A stretch of DNA of 64,000 nucleotides from Branchiostoma floridae (GCF_000003815.2 NC_049986.1:23264876-23328875); one strand, 5' to 3'; positions 31,431 to 44,343 are shown, counted from the stretch's first letter. A program made the numbers and translations. The notes: generated by a model from the letters alone, not told the origin.

Positions 31431-31588
31431 CTATATGGTCCAAACGTTGACTGGTTGCTGTAGCGTTGAAATAAGCTGAATTTCGCCTCATATGATTGAG
31501 AAAAATGAGCCCTTCTCGCACGGAGCAAAATGGCGGAAGGAACAAAGCTTTCAGGGGCAAAGGTTAAAGGTTGAATAACCTGATTATA
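31431..31588 (-). promoter_or_regulatory. Promoter and noncoding exon 1 of ZF gene 6
   Basis: The exon ends CCATATAG before GTAAGAGC. Upstream: CCGCCATTTTGC core (about 31526-31536), AAAGGTTAAAGGTTG (31560-31573) and AACCTGATTAT (31577-31587). There is no ATG in the exon. Confidence 0.7.
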
Positions 31589-33150
<1,562 letters not shown>

Positions 33151-33158
33151 GATACCCA

Positions 33159-33568
33159 ATAGCCAGGTTACCAAACCCCAGCCCGATCTCAAGTGTCTAT
33201 CGTGCAGGGGTCTGGCCGGATGGCATAGGTCGGCTTCTCAATTTTGCCCCTTATAGTGGGCAAAAAACTCCACCAATAGAACAGCAGCAGGATCAGCAGG
33301 AGATAATTACAACCCTACCATGATTGGTTTAAGACCCCCAACTGTATTTTTTTAATCCATAACAGTGACCACTAATTACCTGATTCACTACTGCGATAGC
33401 CTGCTGACCAACTGTGGTGTGTTGTAGCTGGCTACCTGCGGTGTGAGTGGTCATCAATCCTAGGTTCTCCTCCCTCTGATCAAGGGCCTTGGAGAACCTT
33501 TCTACAGCCATCCTGCCAGACCCCAACACGAAAGATATTTTTGAGGTAGGGGTATGGTATCCAGGCTA
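33159..33568. mobile_element. 410-bp MITE with 8-bp target duplication in the gene 7 tail
   Basis: Flanked by GATACCCA (33151-33158 and 33569-33576). Termini are inverted: AGCCAGGTTACCAAACCCC at the left, and the inverse of AGCCTGGATACCATACCCC at the right. It splits the post-stop finger remnant of gene 7. The termini resemble the 29312-29436 element (AGCCTGGGTACCAT). Confidence 0.8.
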
Positions 33569-33628
33569 GATACCCACACTCCCCACGCATTTAGGGTTTT
33601 TTGCCGGTGCGTTTAGCCATGTGTTGGT

Positions 33629-34369
33629 CTAAAGTGCCTGTTCATCCATATGCTGAGCCATGTGTCGGGTCAAAGCACCTTTCCGTACAGAAGAATAGTT
33701 GCACTGGTCACATTCGTAGGGCTTCTCGCCTGTATGTGTTCTCATATGTCGGGTTAGGCTGTTCTTGTATTCCGTCCTGTACCCGCACTCTCCACACATG
33801 AAGGGTTTTTCACCTTTGTGCCAAGCCACGTGGATATCCAAATCAGATTTCCGTACAGTAGAATAGTCGCACTGGTCACACTTGAAGGGGTTCTCGCCTG
33901 TATGTGTTCTCATATGCCTTGTTAGATGAAACATCTGCGCCGCCCTGTACCCACACTCTCCACACATGTACGGCTTTTCACCAGTATGCTTAGCCATGTG
34001 GATGTCCAAATCATATTTCCGTACAGTAGAATAGTCGCACTGCTCACATTTGTAGGGTTTCTCACTTGTATGTTTTCTCATATGGCGATCTAGACTGACT
34101 TTCAGTGCAGCAGAATAGTCACACTGGTCACACTTGAAGGGTTTATCACCCGTATGTGTTCTCATGTGCCTGATTAGATGAGACTTATAAGCAACCCTGT
34201 ATCCGCAATCCCCACACATGTAGTCTTTTTCACCATGTTTCTCACCGGTATGTTTTCTCATATGCCTAATCAGTTGAGACTTGTAAGCCACCCTGTATCC
34301 GCAGTGGTCGCAGCTGTGGGACGCAGCCAAAGCAGCATCTAAAGCATCCTGTGCTCTTTGTCCTTCCAT
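33629..34369 (-). CDS. C2H2 zinc-finger protein, class B (gene 7), 246 aa, 8 fingers
   Basis: Start taken at ATG 34367-34369 (MEGQRAQDALDAALAASH). The upstream leader lies in another frame (34390-34548) and has the class B defect. Eight canonical fingers follow; the linker after finger 1 is longer (TGEKHGEKD), as in genes 9 and 10. The C-terminus HMAQHMDEQAL is abnormal: MDE belongs to one linker and the next bases belong to the last repeat (LDQHMAK) in another frame. An internal deletion of finger units has therefore joined two linkers out of register. Finger remnants continue to about 33577. The intron is interrupted by a 5.1-kb transposon, and exon 1 lies at 40084. Confidence 0.8.
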   Translation of the reverse strand: MEGQRAQDALDAALAASHSCDHCGYRVAYKSQLIRHMRKHTGEKHGEKDYMCGDCGYRVAYKSHLIRHMRTHTGDKPFKCDQCDYSAALKVSLDRHMRKHTSEKPYKCEQCDYSTVRKYDLDIHMAKHTGEKPYMCGECGYRAAQMFHLTRHMRTHTGENPFKCDQCDYSTVRKSDLDIHVAWHKGEKPFMCGECGYRTEYKNSLTRHMRTHTGEKPYECDQCNYSSVRKGALTRHMAQHMDEQAL

Positions 34370-36462
34370 CTGTCCTCGATGAGTTTGCACGTATATGTGT
34401 TATGAGCGTACCTTGTCGGTTTAAGGAGGGTCAATACCACACGTTTACTTTTCCTTGTCCTGTTGCCCTCTCGTGCCTGTCTCGTTCTCTCTGTTGCTAG
34501 TCTCGTCCCCAGAATGCCCGATGGTCTCTTCTTTAACAGCTCTTCCACTGCTTAGCTCAGCCTTTGTTAACACAGGAGAATCACATCAGTATAAACAAGC
34601 ATCAACTCATGGAATGATAATCTATGTATGTGAGATTTATACATTTCAACACAGGCAGTAAATGCTTTACGGGTTCACCCTTATGAAATTTGACAAAAAA
34701 AAGGTGAGAAATCAGGTCCCTGAAACAGACAGTGGATTAGTCTGCTCAAAGTATTCATAGAATTAACAAACTTATCTTCGTACCAGTTTATTAACCCTCA
34801 AACACCCGAGTGGGGTCCATTTGGACGCCAGGCGTACATTTTGAAGTGCCATTTGAACATTTTTTTATCTGAAGAAAAAATCCTTCCGTGACTTTGTCAG
34901 TCAATATGTCTTAAACCTTCTCGTAAGTTTTCGCGAAGATTGGTACAATAATGTGGAAATTATAAACAAAGTTTGTGTTCCATCCCTCTGGGGTCCAAAC
35001 GGACCCCAGCAAAAATGTGCAGTTTTTAAAACAAACTTTGGAGGCTAACTCCGTAACCACTTACAGCATTACTACCAAACTTTTCGACAATAATGAGAAT
35101 GTAAACCTTAATCATCACAAAAATTTCTGTGTTATCAACATGTAATGTGACGACATTATGACGTCATTTGCCTAATCAGGGCGGCCATCTTGGATTTTTA
35201 CGAATGACGTCAGGAAATTAGCATAAATTACAAATTTTAAGTCATGAAAATTACATTGAATTTCACAGAATTCAATTGTTGTCAGAAAACAGGTGCAGTT
35301 TACCAAGAAAACCTTGTTTAAATTGAAATGGTCAAATTTTGGCAAAAATATGCCTGTTATAATATGGTTGCCATGGCAACCCGCAAAAATGATAAACTTA
35401 CTTTATTGCCCAAAAACTTTTGCAAACAATATTTTATGATAAATTACCAAGTTTCGTAGCTTTAGCTCTAGCTGTTCATGAGTTATGCGACATAAATGTT
35501 GCTGAGGCCTAGGAAAAAAAATGTTGTGTTTCCTGTGTCAGTCCTGAAAAAATTAGGGTAGGTAGGTAGGGATTATCGTTTTTTTTTTTTTTTTTTTTTT
35601 AGAGTTTGGTCTAAAACTCATGTGATACAATACATTTTATGCACAACATCACAATGAACATGGTACCTGGCTTGGAAACTGGCAACACATTGGACAAAAG
35701 CATTGTTTCTTAAGTTGGGAAAGTGTGGTGGTGTCCATGTCAATATTTATCCATACACTTTGTTACATAGAACTGTACATTTACATAGTATGCTTCTGAT
35801 GTCATCTTGCCGGCTCATAATCTTCATCATCTACTTTAGGGAAAGTCGTCACTACACAGAATCTAGCATTCAAGCTAATTAAGAGGAGTAAAATGCTTTT
35901 TAAATGAAGCAAATATCTTGAGCGGTTGCTGAGATATGGCTCCACGAAGTTTCCAAAATCTGCCCTCAGAATTCGCCGGCCGCGCGATAAATTATGAAAA
36001 TTAACAAAAAAGCTTTTTTAAGGGGTGATAAAAAGGTAAGTGAAGGCTGAAAAGCTTATTTTATCTTATTTACTTGTAATATGCACTACATAGAAATATT
36101 CCACAGGATCCCAGACATTCATATCTTTTATTATGTTTTTACACAGGGTCAAAGTATGCATTTCACAACAAATTACTCAAGTGGCAGCGTGATGTTTGAC
36201 CCCTGGAGAAGGAAAAATCCTCCAAAGTTCACACACTTGTATCTCTTGACAGGAATGACCATGTCTTCCAATACTTCAAACAAAACAGCACCCACTGATG
36301 TTCTTCCACACAATAACAGTCATCTTACCTGTACTTCTTAAGAAAAATGAGTAAATTTGGGTAAATATAGACACATTTTTGGTTGCGTTCTATGGTATTT
36401 TGCTGGTGAGTATACTATACCAGGACTGAGTATCATACTTAATATACTTTTACAATGTACAG

Positions 36463-36559
36463 GATTATGTTATTTCCTACTACCAAAGAATGTCACATCC
36501 ACAGAATGTCAACAGTGTTAACTGCCTTAATAAGAAGGTCATCTTGGTCAATGTCAAAG
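36463..36559 (+). other. Exon-like segment (+) in nested element
   Basis: Preceded by a pyrimidine-rich acceptor (CTTTTACAATGTACAG) and followed by a strong donor (AAAG/GTAAGA). One frame is fully open, starting DYVISYYQRMSHPQNVN. I do not recognise it. It may be an exon of the element's own gene. Confidence 0.35.
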
Positions 36560-37956
36560 GTAAGATTGCATGATCATCTCACATTATTTCATGAGGCACA
36601 ATGTTACACTGCATCATTTAAGCATAACTTCACACTTGCACAATACATGACAGATGTTTGTACTATAAGAAGAGATAAAATAAAATAATAGGTAGACAAT
36701 GTAAACACTGAATTTATTATGACAAGGTCAATATTTTTTAAGGTCACAGGCTATTTTCTGTAAATGTACAATGTAAATAGATTTCTTGGATGTACTTGCA
36801 GATAATTCTTATCATCAGTAATTATCACCTGTATTATGCAATGTACACAACATTTTGCAAAAAAAACGGGCCTACTTATCATTTCCCGTGGCACTACATT
36901 TTAACTGCTATGTGTATTCTTAACAAACTTAACACTTAGTTGAACTGGCTGCACAACTAGTTAACTTGTCAACTTAACCTTTGTCCTACACCATCCAATT
37001 CTCCCTCTACTTATTGGTACTACATCCTACATTCTTCAAGTTTTTCTCTGCTGGTCTTTTATCAGCCACATCTGGGAGTAACTGGAATATTCCTCCTAAT
37101 GAACAATTAAAGTTTTAGTTTTATGATTGTGTCTACCATGGTGATGAATGATGATGGTCCTCCATCTGCATCGATGACGTCCTACTCAAGTACAACACCA
37201 TCATTACAGTTATTTGTAGTTATTTATTTATTTTTATTTATTTTATTTTATTCGCATTCGTTTTTAGAGCATTGGACAAGAAGCTCACAATGAGCTTATG
37301 GGGGTCTTCTGCTCTATATTACATACAATGACAAACAAAAGTAACAAATTTGAGATTATAACGAAACGTATAACTTAAAATGACATGAACATAAACATCA
37401 TTTTGCAACATAAGAATAACATAAATACTAACAACAAAAACGGGCTAAGGCGCATACAAGGCTGGCATTACCAATCAATTTCAATCAAATTAAATAAATC
37501 TTCCGGTCATTTTGATAAAATTAAAAACATAGTCAAAGATGTTACAATTTGTCGATAAATTTCTTTTTTATGACTGTGGTTATTCGAAGAAAGATCAGAC
37601 TGACACATGCATGTAACTGAATTGTATATAATACATCAAGAGGATTTGGAGTAAAAATAGATTAAGTAGACAAATATCCAAAAGGTAAGTCAATGAGTGT
37701 CATTGCTTCTACACCATCTTCTACGACTGAACCTGGGTACCAAGTGGGCTTGTCTTGGAGGTCGCCATACCAAACTGTAGGGACAAGAATATAATATTGC
37801 AGGTAAGTACAACAGATTTATGATTTTTACTAAATTAACCAGAGGAGCAAAGTCAAGCAAAACACCCCATGGCAGTCAAAGAGCACTTAAACAATCTGGA
37901 TATAACAAGCTTATTTCACGATGACATTGAAAATGCCATAAGCATTTCGAAAAAAA

Positions 37957-38590
37957 TGGGCACAGGTTCCCCGGCTGACCCCTAACCGGGGGCCACGGTG
38001 CCTCAAGTTCAACAAGTGTAAAACTGCACTCATGGTATTTTGGACTCGGAACGAGGCAAGAAATGATTCACACAAATAATAACAATGACAATAAAAATGC
38101 CATCTAAATTCTTATTTTGAAAAAAATTGGGCATAGGTTCCCCGGCTGACCCCTAACCGGGGGCCATGGTGCCTCAAGTTCAACAAGTGAAAAAATGCAC
38201 TCATGGTATTTTGGACTCGGAACGAGGCAAGAAATGATTCACACAAATAATAACAATGACAATAAAAATGCCATTCAAATTTTTATTTTGAAAAAATTGG
38301 GCATAGGTTCCCTGGCTGACCCCTAACCGGGGGCCACGGTGCCTCAAGTTCAACAAGTGAAAAAATGCACTCATGGTATTTTGGACTCGGAACGAGGCAA
38401 GAAATGATTCACACAAATAATAACTGACAATAAAAATGCCATTTAAATTTCTACTTTGAACAAAATTGGGCATAGGTTCCCTGGCTGACCCCTAACCGGG
38501 GGCCACGGTTGCCTCAAGTTCAACAAGTGAAAAAAATACACCATGGTATTTTGGACTTGGAACAAGGCAAGAATATCTGATATATCTATG
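37957..38590. repeat. About 170-bp tandem repeat, nearly four copies
   Basis: Copies begin at 37957, 38128, 38298 and 38467 (periods 171, 170, 169) with GGGCAYAGGTTCCC, GGCTGACCCCTAACCGGGGG and CTCATGGTATTTTGGACT. Copies are nearly identical; the last is truncated. Confidence 0.92.
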
Positions 38591-38904
38591 ATTCACAAAG
38601 CCAAAATTAACAAGAAAGAAATTGATAAATAAATCTAAAATCGTAATGTTTTACATAAATTTCATGACTAAACATGGATAAAGACACATGATTTTGCATT
38701 GCCATGCATTCAGTCTATAGAAAACAAAATTGGTCAAACAAACAAAAAACAACTGTTTCCTTGACACACCACCGCATCACAACACAAACCTTCAGTCTAC
38801 AGACACTAAAATGCATCAAAAGTATTTTACCTGCAAATTCCTCCTCCATAGCGTCGAAAAGGATCAGTTTGTGCCGCTTCAGTCACATATCTTCTATTTG
38901 TAAG

Positions 38905-39010
38905 AAGCGCGCGGCCCGAGTTCGGCGCGTCAAGATCGCGCGGCCGGCCAAACACGGCGCGCGGGCCGACCTCGGCTGGAAAACAAGCTCCGCCGGCGTG
39001 CATGCAATAT
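38905..39010. other. CpG-rich patch in nested element
   Basis: Very GC- and CpG-rich (AGCGCGCGGCCCGAG, CGCGCGGCCGGCC, GGCGCGCGGGCCGACC) in otherwise AT-rich DNA. It lies just upstream of the candidate minus-strand exon at 38849, so it could be that gene's promoter. A second smaller patch lies at 39250-39305. Confidence 0.5.
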
Positions 39011-40083
39011 ACATGCCGATGACAGCAAAACGTAACCTAGTTTTTGTCGTCATTTTGACACCGGTGACAATCTGCAAAAATAATTTTTTTTCCGGTGGTT
39101 TTTAGAATTTAAGATCGATCGATCGTTTCAAGTGGACTTTTGACCCACAAAAAAATGAAATTTCCCTACTGTCACCGGGATCATTTTAAAGCCCGTATAT
39201 CTGCTCTTTCAAATGGTGCTACTTTCATTCTGCTGCAGTCTAACCCAGCGATGTGCAGGCGGAAGTGTCCCGCGCCACGCCGGGCGTACCGCTTACGGCG
39301 CGCCGTTTTCACCGACAAATTTCTGGCGTTTTGAACATTTTACAAACTAAACAAACATATCACAAGAAAGAGAAACTTATATGCTTTATTGTCATGGGTA
39401 ACTTTGCCTCTAGGAACGGATAGTTTTTGTGCCGCGGGTGTGGGAAGATGGTAAGAAATTTACCGATCGCCATGCGGTGGAACGTTTTCGCGGTAGCGTT
39501 GGAATACCTACTTGCACATGGAAAATTTATGTCTGCCAGCCGGCCACCCAAAAAAAAGTCTAGGGTCGGCATGTTTTTCTAGGGTCGGTCGGGAAACAGG
39601 AAACACAACATTTTTTTTCCTAGGCCCGAGGGCCTCAATCTGGTCGGAAAAGGTTTAGTGCAAAATGTGGTCCTTCTGAACTTTTGCATAAATTATGATA
39701 ATGAGTTGGAATTAGCAACACCTTAACGTCTCAAAATCTTCCTCTTACATTAATGAAGCAATGTATATACAATGATCGCCGATAAGAAATGGTACTGAGA
39801 TTTTATGAACAAAACATTTTGGGGTCCGTTTGGACCCCACTCGGTCATTTTAGTCGCAAAAAAAGGTCGGGTGCTTCAGGGTTGGTTAATGATGCAGCCT
39901 ACATTGATTTAATGATGAGGCGGCCTACATGGCTTAAATGGTCAATTCCCTTGGGATCAAGTCACATCTACATTTCTCACATATTTGCCCCCCTCCCCAA
40001 TGCCTATTCAAAATGTTCATTCCAACGTCCTATTGTTCAAACGTGCGGCCTCTTTACGATCAAGTAAGCCTTGAAGCTCTTAC

Positions 40084-40240
40084 CCATATGTTTGAATCGT
40101 CGCCTGGCTGTGTAGCGTTGAAATCAGCTGAATTTCGCCTCAAATGATAGAGAAAAATGAACTCTTCTCGCACGAAGCAAAATGGCGGAAGGAACAAAGC
40201 TTCCAGGGGCAACTGTCAAAGGTCAGATAACCTGATTACA
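40084..40240 (-). promoter_or_regulatory. Promoter and noncoding exon 1 of ZF gene 7
   Basis: The exon ends CATATGG before GTAAGAGC. Core CCGCCATTTTGC (about 40178-40188), then TGTCAAAGGTCAG (40213-40225) and AACCTGATTACA (40229-40240). It is separated from its coding exon by the 5.1-kb insertion. Confidence 0.65.
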
Positions 40241-41243
40241 TAGATTGAACACAGGTCACAGTATAACCGCCTCAGGGTTACTGATTACGTTCTTCAGCTT
40301 TAGTGTTAACCATTTACCAACATTTTAACCGACGAACATTCGATATACACTGGATACGTACGTAAATGTCTTGTTATGTGCGATTTGTATGTTATTAGAC
40401 AGTGTTTTGTGCACAAGCACACACAAGCAAACCACTGACTTCAAGGACCATAATAAGAATGTAGAAACACAACGGTGTGTTATGTTTACACAGGTTTAAC
40501 CACTAGTACTCCTTATTTCAGTATTCAATGTTGAGATATTCGGAGATATGCCTTATATTCAGGTATATGAATGAATCAACGTGTTAAGTCAGACATATCA
40601 GATATGTACTGATGCGGTTACAAAATATGGAAACATCATTTCGATACACCTCACAACGTGCACGCCTAACAAATTCTAAAAATTGTATGTATGTATTTAG
40701 AATTCCTTTATTTTCTGTATGATCAATAGAAATTTTGTGTCAATATGCATATGATTAGTTGACCCCTCACCTCCTCCATGTAAGCTCGACCTCCACGAAA
40801 AGCGGCCTAGTAGGCCGATGGAGTATTTATCGAGTCAAAATAAAGGCACAAACAAACAAACAAACTTACCTATTACGCCTCTGTTTGTATATCAGTCTCT
40901 ATTTCATGAATCATATTCAACTGTAAACTGTATACTACAAGCTTTGTACAGCGTACATTATCACAAAATATACTCAAAGTACCAATAGTGTTACTTTTAG
41001 TTATTAATTACCATTAGTTAGGACCGATGCGTATACACCATTTATTCATTTATTACGTCACTAAAAGCCTGACGTGAGCTGGCGTATACACATAACAACA
41101 TTTAACATTTTTCTATCATAATCGACATAGTAGTTAAACGTGGTTCTTTACACTGTTCTTTAAATGTGAAACATCTATAGTAATACTCCGAAGCAAGGTT
41201 GACCAACCAGCTGTCCTGTACCCACTCTCCCCACACATGGTGT
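40241..41243. other. Intergenic region and 3' flank of gene 8
   Basis: AT-rich. 40780-40870 looks like the 3' end of a + strand retroposon (GCGGCCTAGTAGGCCGATGG, then AATAAAGGCACAAACAAACAAAC). No gene supported. Confidence 0.45.
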
Positions 41244-42261
41244 TTAATTTGTGTGTTTTTTCTTGTGCAGTTTAAGACTGTATTTGTGTGCAGAAGAATA
41301 GTCACATACGTCACATTTGTGGGGTTTCTCACCGGTATGTCTCTTCATATGTCGGGATAGGTTATACATTTCAGCAGTTCTGTATCCGCACTCACCACAC
41401 ATGTAGGGTTTTCCACCAGTGTGGATAGGCATGTGTTGGTCTAAAGTATATTTTTTTTGCAGCAGAAAAGTCGCACTGATCACATTTGTAGGGCTTCTCG
41501 ACTGTGTGCTTTTTCATATGAATGGCAAGGTGAAACTTGTTCCCTGTCCCGTAATCGCACTCCCCGCACTTGTAGGGTTTCTCATCCGTATGTTGAGCCA
41601 TGTGTCGGGTCAAAACAATCTTTTGTGCGGCAGAATAGTCGCACTGGTCGCATTTGTAGGGCTTCTTGCCTGTATGTCTCCTCATATGTAGGGTTAGGCA
41701 GTTCTTGTATTCCGTCCTGTACCCACACTCTCCACACATGTAAGGCTTTTCACCAGTATGCTTAGCCATGTGGATGTCCAAATCACCTTTCCGTACAGTA
41801 GAATAATCACACTGGTCACATTTGTAGGGCTTCTCACCTGTATGTTTTCTCATATGGTGATCTAGACTGCCTTTCAGTGCAGCAGAATAGTCGCACTGGT
41901 CGCACTTAAAGGGTTTCTCACCTGTATGTTTTCGCATATGCCTAATCAGCTGGGATTTGTAAGGCGTCCTGTATCCGCACTGGTCGCATCTGTGGGACGC
42001 AGCCAAAGCAGCATCTAAAACATCCTGTGCACTTTGCTCTTCCACCTGTCCTGGATGAGTTTGCACAGATATCTGTGATGAGCGTACCTTGTCGGTTAGT
42101 GGAGCGTCAATACCACACGTTTCCTTGGGCAGAATCTCCTTTTTCTTGTCCTGTTGCTCTCTCGTGCCTGTGTCGTTCTCTCTGGTGCTAGTCTCGTCCC
42201 CAGAATGCCCGAAGGTCTTTTCAACAGTTCTTCCACTGCTTGGTACAGCCTTTGTTAACAC
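41244..42261 (-). pseudogene. C2H2 zinc-finger gene, class B (gene 8), frameshifted and without usual start
   Basis: The first frame (41392-42261) has the leader in its ancestral register (TFGHSGDETSTREND, KEILPKETCGID, comparable to class A HPGND and EILWEETH), then six fingers. In the seventh finger, a run of eight A's (about 41452-41460) adds one base and the frame ends in THAYPHWWKTLHVW. The second frame (41244-41483) carries the rest (KKYTLDQHM, then two fingers, ending HKKKHTN). Corrected, it would have nine fingers like gene 6. The Met used as start by genes 6, 7, 9 and 10 is Val here (GTG, about 42043-42045); the first in-frame ATG lies inside finger 1. It is either dead or uses an unseen upstream coding exon. 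Confidence 0.7.
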
Positions 42262-43063
42262 AGGAGAATCACATCAGTATAAACAAGCACCAACTCATGG
42301 AATGATAACCTGTATGTATTTGAGATCTATACACTTCAACACAGGCAGTAAAGGCTCTACGAGTGAACCCCTTCACCCTTCTGACATTTGACCCTAAAAT
42401 GTGAGAAATTATGCACAAACAGTGGACTTGTCTGCTCAAAGTATTCATAGAATTAACTAAATCATCTTCGTACCAGTTTATTCAAAAGGCGGCCTACATT
42501 GATATAATGATGAGGCGACCTAATTGGCTTTAATGGCTGCACTGGTGCATGTAACATTGAAAATTACCTGCACCAGACAAATTTTACCTGCACCATTCTG
42601 AATTTAGGAAGTACTGGATCATACTAAAATTGAGGAACAATTGCTATTTGTTTCTTTATACTTTATAGGTAGTAACAGTCAATGCAGTTAATAACAATCC
42701 ACATACACCTACTCTTATGTCCCAAATAAACATACCCCCCGGACAAATCTTCAAAATCTAATAAACGTACCCCCCGGAATAAACATACCCCCCGGAAAAT
42801 CATAGGAGATGTATGTACTAGTATAAACCCAGTACATAGACCAGTGCAGGTAGACACCATAAATACCTGCACAGCTCCAATTTAACCTGCACAAACCTGC
42901 ATATGCAGGTGGTATTTCAATTCAAGCCCTGCTTAAGATCAAGTAAAACTTCTCACCAATTTGCCCCCCTCCCCAATGCCTATATATTCAAAATGATCAT
43001 TTAAACGTCTCATTGTTCAAACGTGCGGCCTCTTTACGATCAAGTAAGCCTTGAAGCTCTTAC
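42262..43063 (-). other. Intron of ZF gene 8
   Basis: Nearly identical to the gene 6 and gene 9 introns, including the TAAACATACCCCCCGGA tandem units (about 42726-42795). Donor GTAAGAGC at the exon 1 edge (43063). Confidence 0.6.
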
Positions 43064-43220
43064 CTATATGTTCCAAACGTTGACTGGCTGCTGTAGCGTT
43101 GAAATAAGCTGAATTTCGCCTCAAATGATAGAGAAAAATGAGCCCTTCTCGCACGGAGCAAAATGGCGGAAGGAACAAAGCTTCCAGGGGCAAAGGTCAA
43201 AGGTTACATAACCTGATTAC
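43064..43220 (-). promoter_or_regulatory. Promoter and noncoding exon 1 of ZF gene 8
   Basis: The exon ends ACATATAG before GTAAGAGC. Core CCGCCATTTTGC (about 43159-43169), GCAAAGGTCAAAGGTTA (43190-43206) and AACCTGATTAC (43210-43220). This copy has the most perfect direct repeat of AAAGGT half-sites. Confidence 0.7.
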
Positions 43221-44343
43221 ACAGATCGAACAATGGTCACAGTATAACCGCCATAGGATTACTGATTACGTTCTTCTGCATATTAAGTGTAAACTATTTA
43301 CCAACATTTTAACCGACGAACATTCGATATACACTGGATACGTACGTAAATGTCTTGTTGTGTGCGATTTGTAGGTTTTTTAGACAGTGTTTTGCGCACA
43401 AACACACACAGGCAAACTATTGTCATTGACTTTAAGGAAGATAATAAGAATAATGTAAAATACATCGGTATGTAATTTTTGCTCAGGTTTAACTACTCTT
43501 TATTTCAGTGTTAAATGTTGAGATATGCGGAGATATTCCTTCTATCCATGTAGATGAATGTATCAACATGTTGAATGTAACAGGCTTTTCATTTGACGTC
43601 ATCTGCGCCATGTTGGATTAGAGCGTAGTCTGTTAACCAGACGAAGATGCTACTGCTGAATTCAATTACCCGCTAACATGGTTGTCGTAGGATTCAAATT
43701 ATAATTAGGTTGACGTCAATAAAAAGCCTGCATAGGGTCGTCATGTGCCTTGGAATTTACAGGCCACAGGTCACTTGACACGGAGGCATTAACTTCTTGT
43801 AATGTATGGTAAACGGACAAGACATTTGCGTGGTTGATGTTTGATTTACCACAACACAACAAACTTGTAAGAGACTGACAGAACAGACACGTTTGCCAAT
43901 ACTGGCGTAATCAATAGTCACTGATCTAACAAACCTTGTCAACTTTCTGCTATCAACATACAATCATCTCACGTCATTATCATACTAAAGAAACTGCCGT
44001 TGGTTTGTGAAATATGTGTATAGAAATACAAGCAAAATTGTAAAAAAATAATATTTTCAATTAAGGTTATTTCTTCTTTTCATTTTTTTTTCATTAGTTT
44101 GAACGTCTTCGACATGACCAACTACAGCACACTGGCTATAAAGCTAAACAAAAATGTGCAATCATTTTTTAAAGTCAAGACATGGGCGTATTTCCGTACA
44201 GAAACGCAAATACATCCAAGGATTATACAAGTTCTCTGTGTTATACATACTTACATGCTATGTCACGAATTATATTACCGTACTATGGCTGGATGGTTGA
44301 CTTGACTCATCTGATCTGCCTGATACCCACACTCCCCACACAT
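43221..44343. other. Intergenic region and post-stop finger remnant of gene 9
   Basis: AT-rich and partly similar to 32510-33150. Immediately before the gene 9 stop, 44310-44343 still reads as MCGECGYQADQM on the minus strand, a finger remnant beyond the stop. Confidence 0.5.

Larger units (their letters stand above)
36173..38849 (-). other. Candidate small spliced gene (-) in nested element
   Basis: Exon 1 (38831-38849) reads MEEEFA then a donor (GCAG/GTAAAA). Exon 2 (37662-37774) follows TTGTCCCTACAG, continues in frame as VWYGDLQDKPTWYPGSVVED and stops at 37662-37664, giving 43 aa with matching phase. A third open stretch (36173-36294, including VLFEVLEDMVIPVKRYKC and ending LPLE) could join through a donor inside exon 2. 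The family is unknown; the W-Y-P-G-S-V pattern loosely recalls Tudor-like folds, but that is a guess. The intron contains the tandem repeats. Confidence 0.3.
35505..39633. mobile_element. Nested about 4.1-kb element with CCTAGGAAAAAAAATG inverted ends
   Basis: Left end GAGGCCTAGGAAAAAAAATG continuing GTTGTGTTTCCTG; right end (about 39565-39633) is the inverse, with GAGGCCCTCGGGCCTAGG at the outside. The 348-bp repeat at 56276-56625 carries the same two ends in opposite orientation, which makes it an internally deleted relative. The interior includes a LINE-type AAATA tail (about 37210-37330, minus orientation), about 170-bp tandem repeats, a CpG-rich patch and exon-like segments. Confidence 0.6.
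34795..39885. mobile_element. PiggyBac-like element (5.1 kb), TTAA target site, in gene 7 intron
   Basis: TTAA lies at both edges (34791-34794 and 39886-39889). The left end begins CCCTCAAACACCCGAGTGGGG; the right end, inverted, reads CCAACCCTGAAGCACCCGACC, so it has four extra terminal bases and a small internal insertion before matching GAGTGGGGTCC again. Subterminal GGGGTCC-AAACGGACCCC palindromes lie at 34999-35017 and 39820-39840. Duplicate loci (30837, 42475, 45955) lack the insert and give the empty site. TTAA target and CCC termini fit piggyBac. I find no piggyBac transposase; the interior is mostly a second, nested element. Confidence 0.7.

Noticed and set aside
38704-39105. 133-codon plus-strand frame over the CpG-rich patch
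   Set aside because: Basic composition is a by-product of CG-rich words; the opposite strand offers a better splice-supported start.
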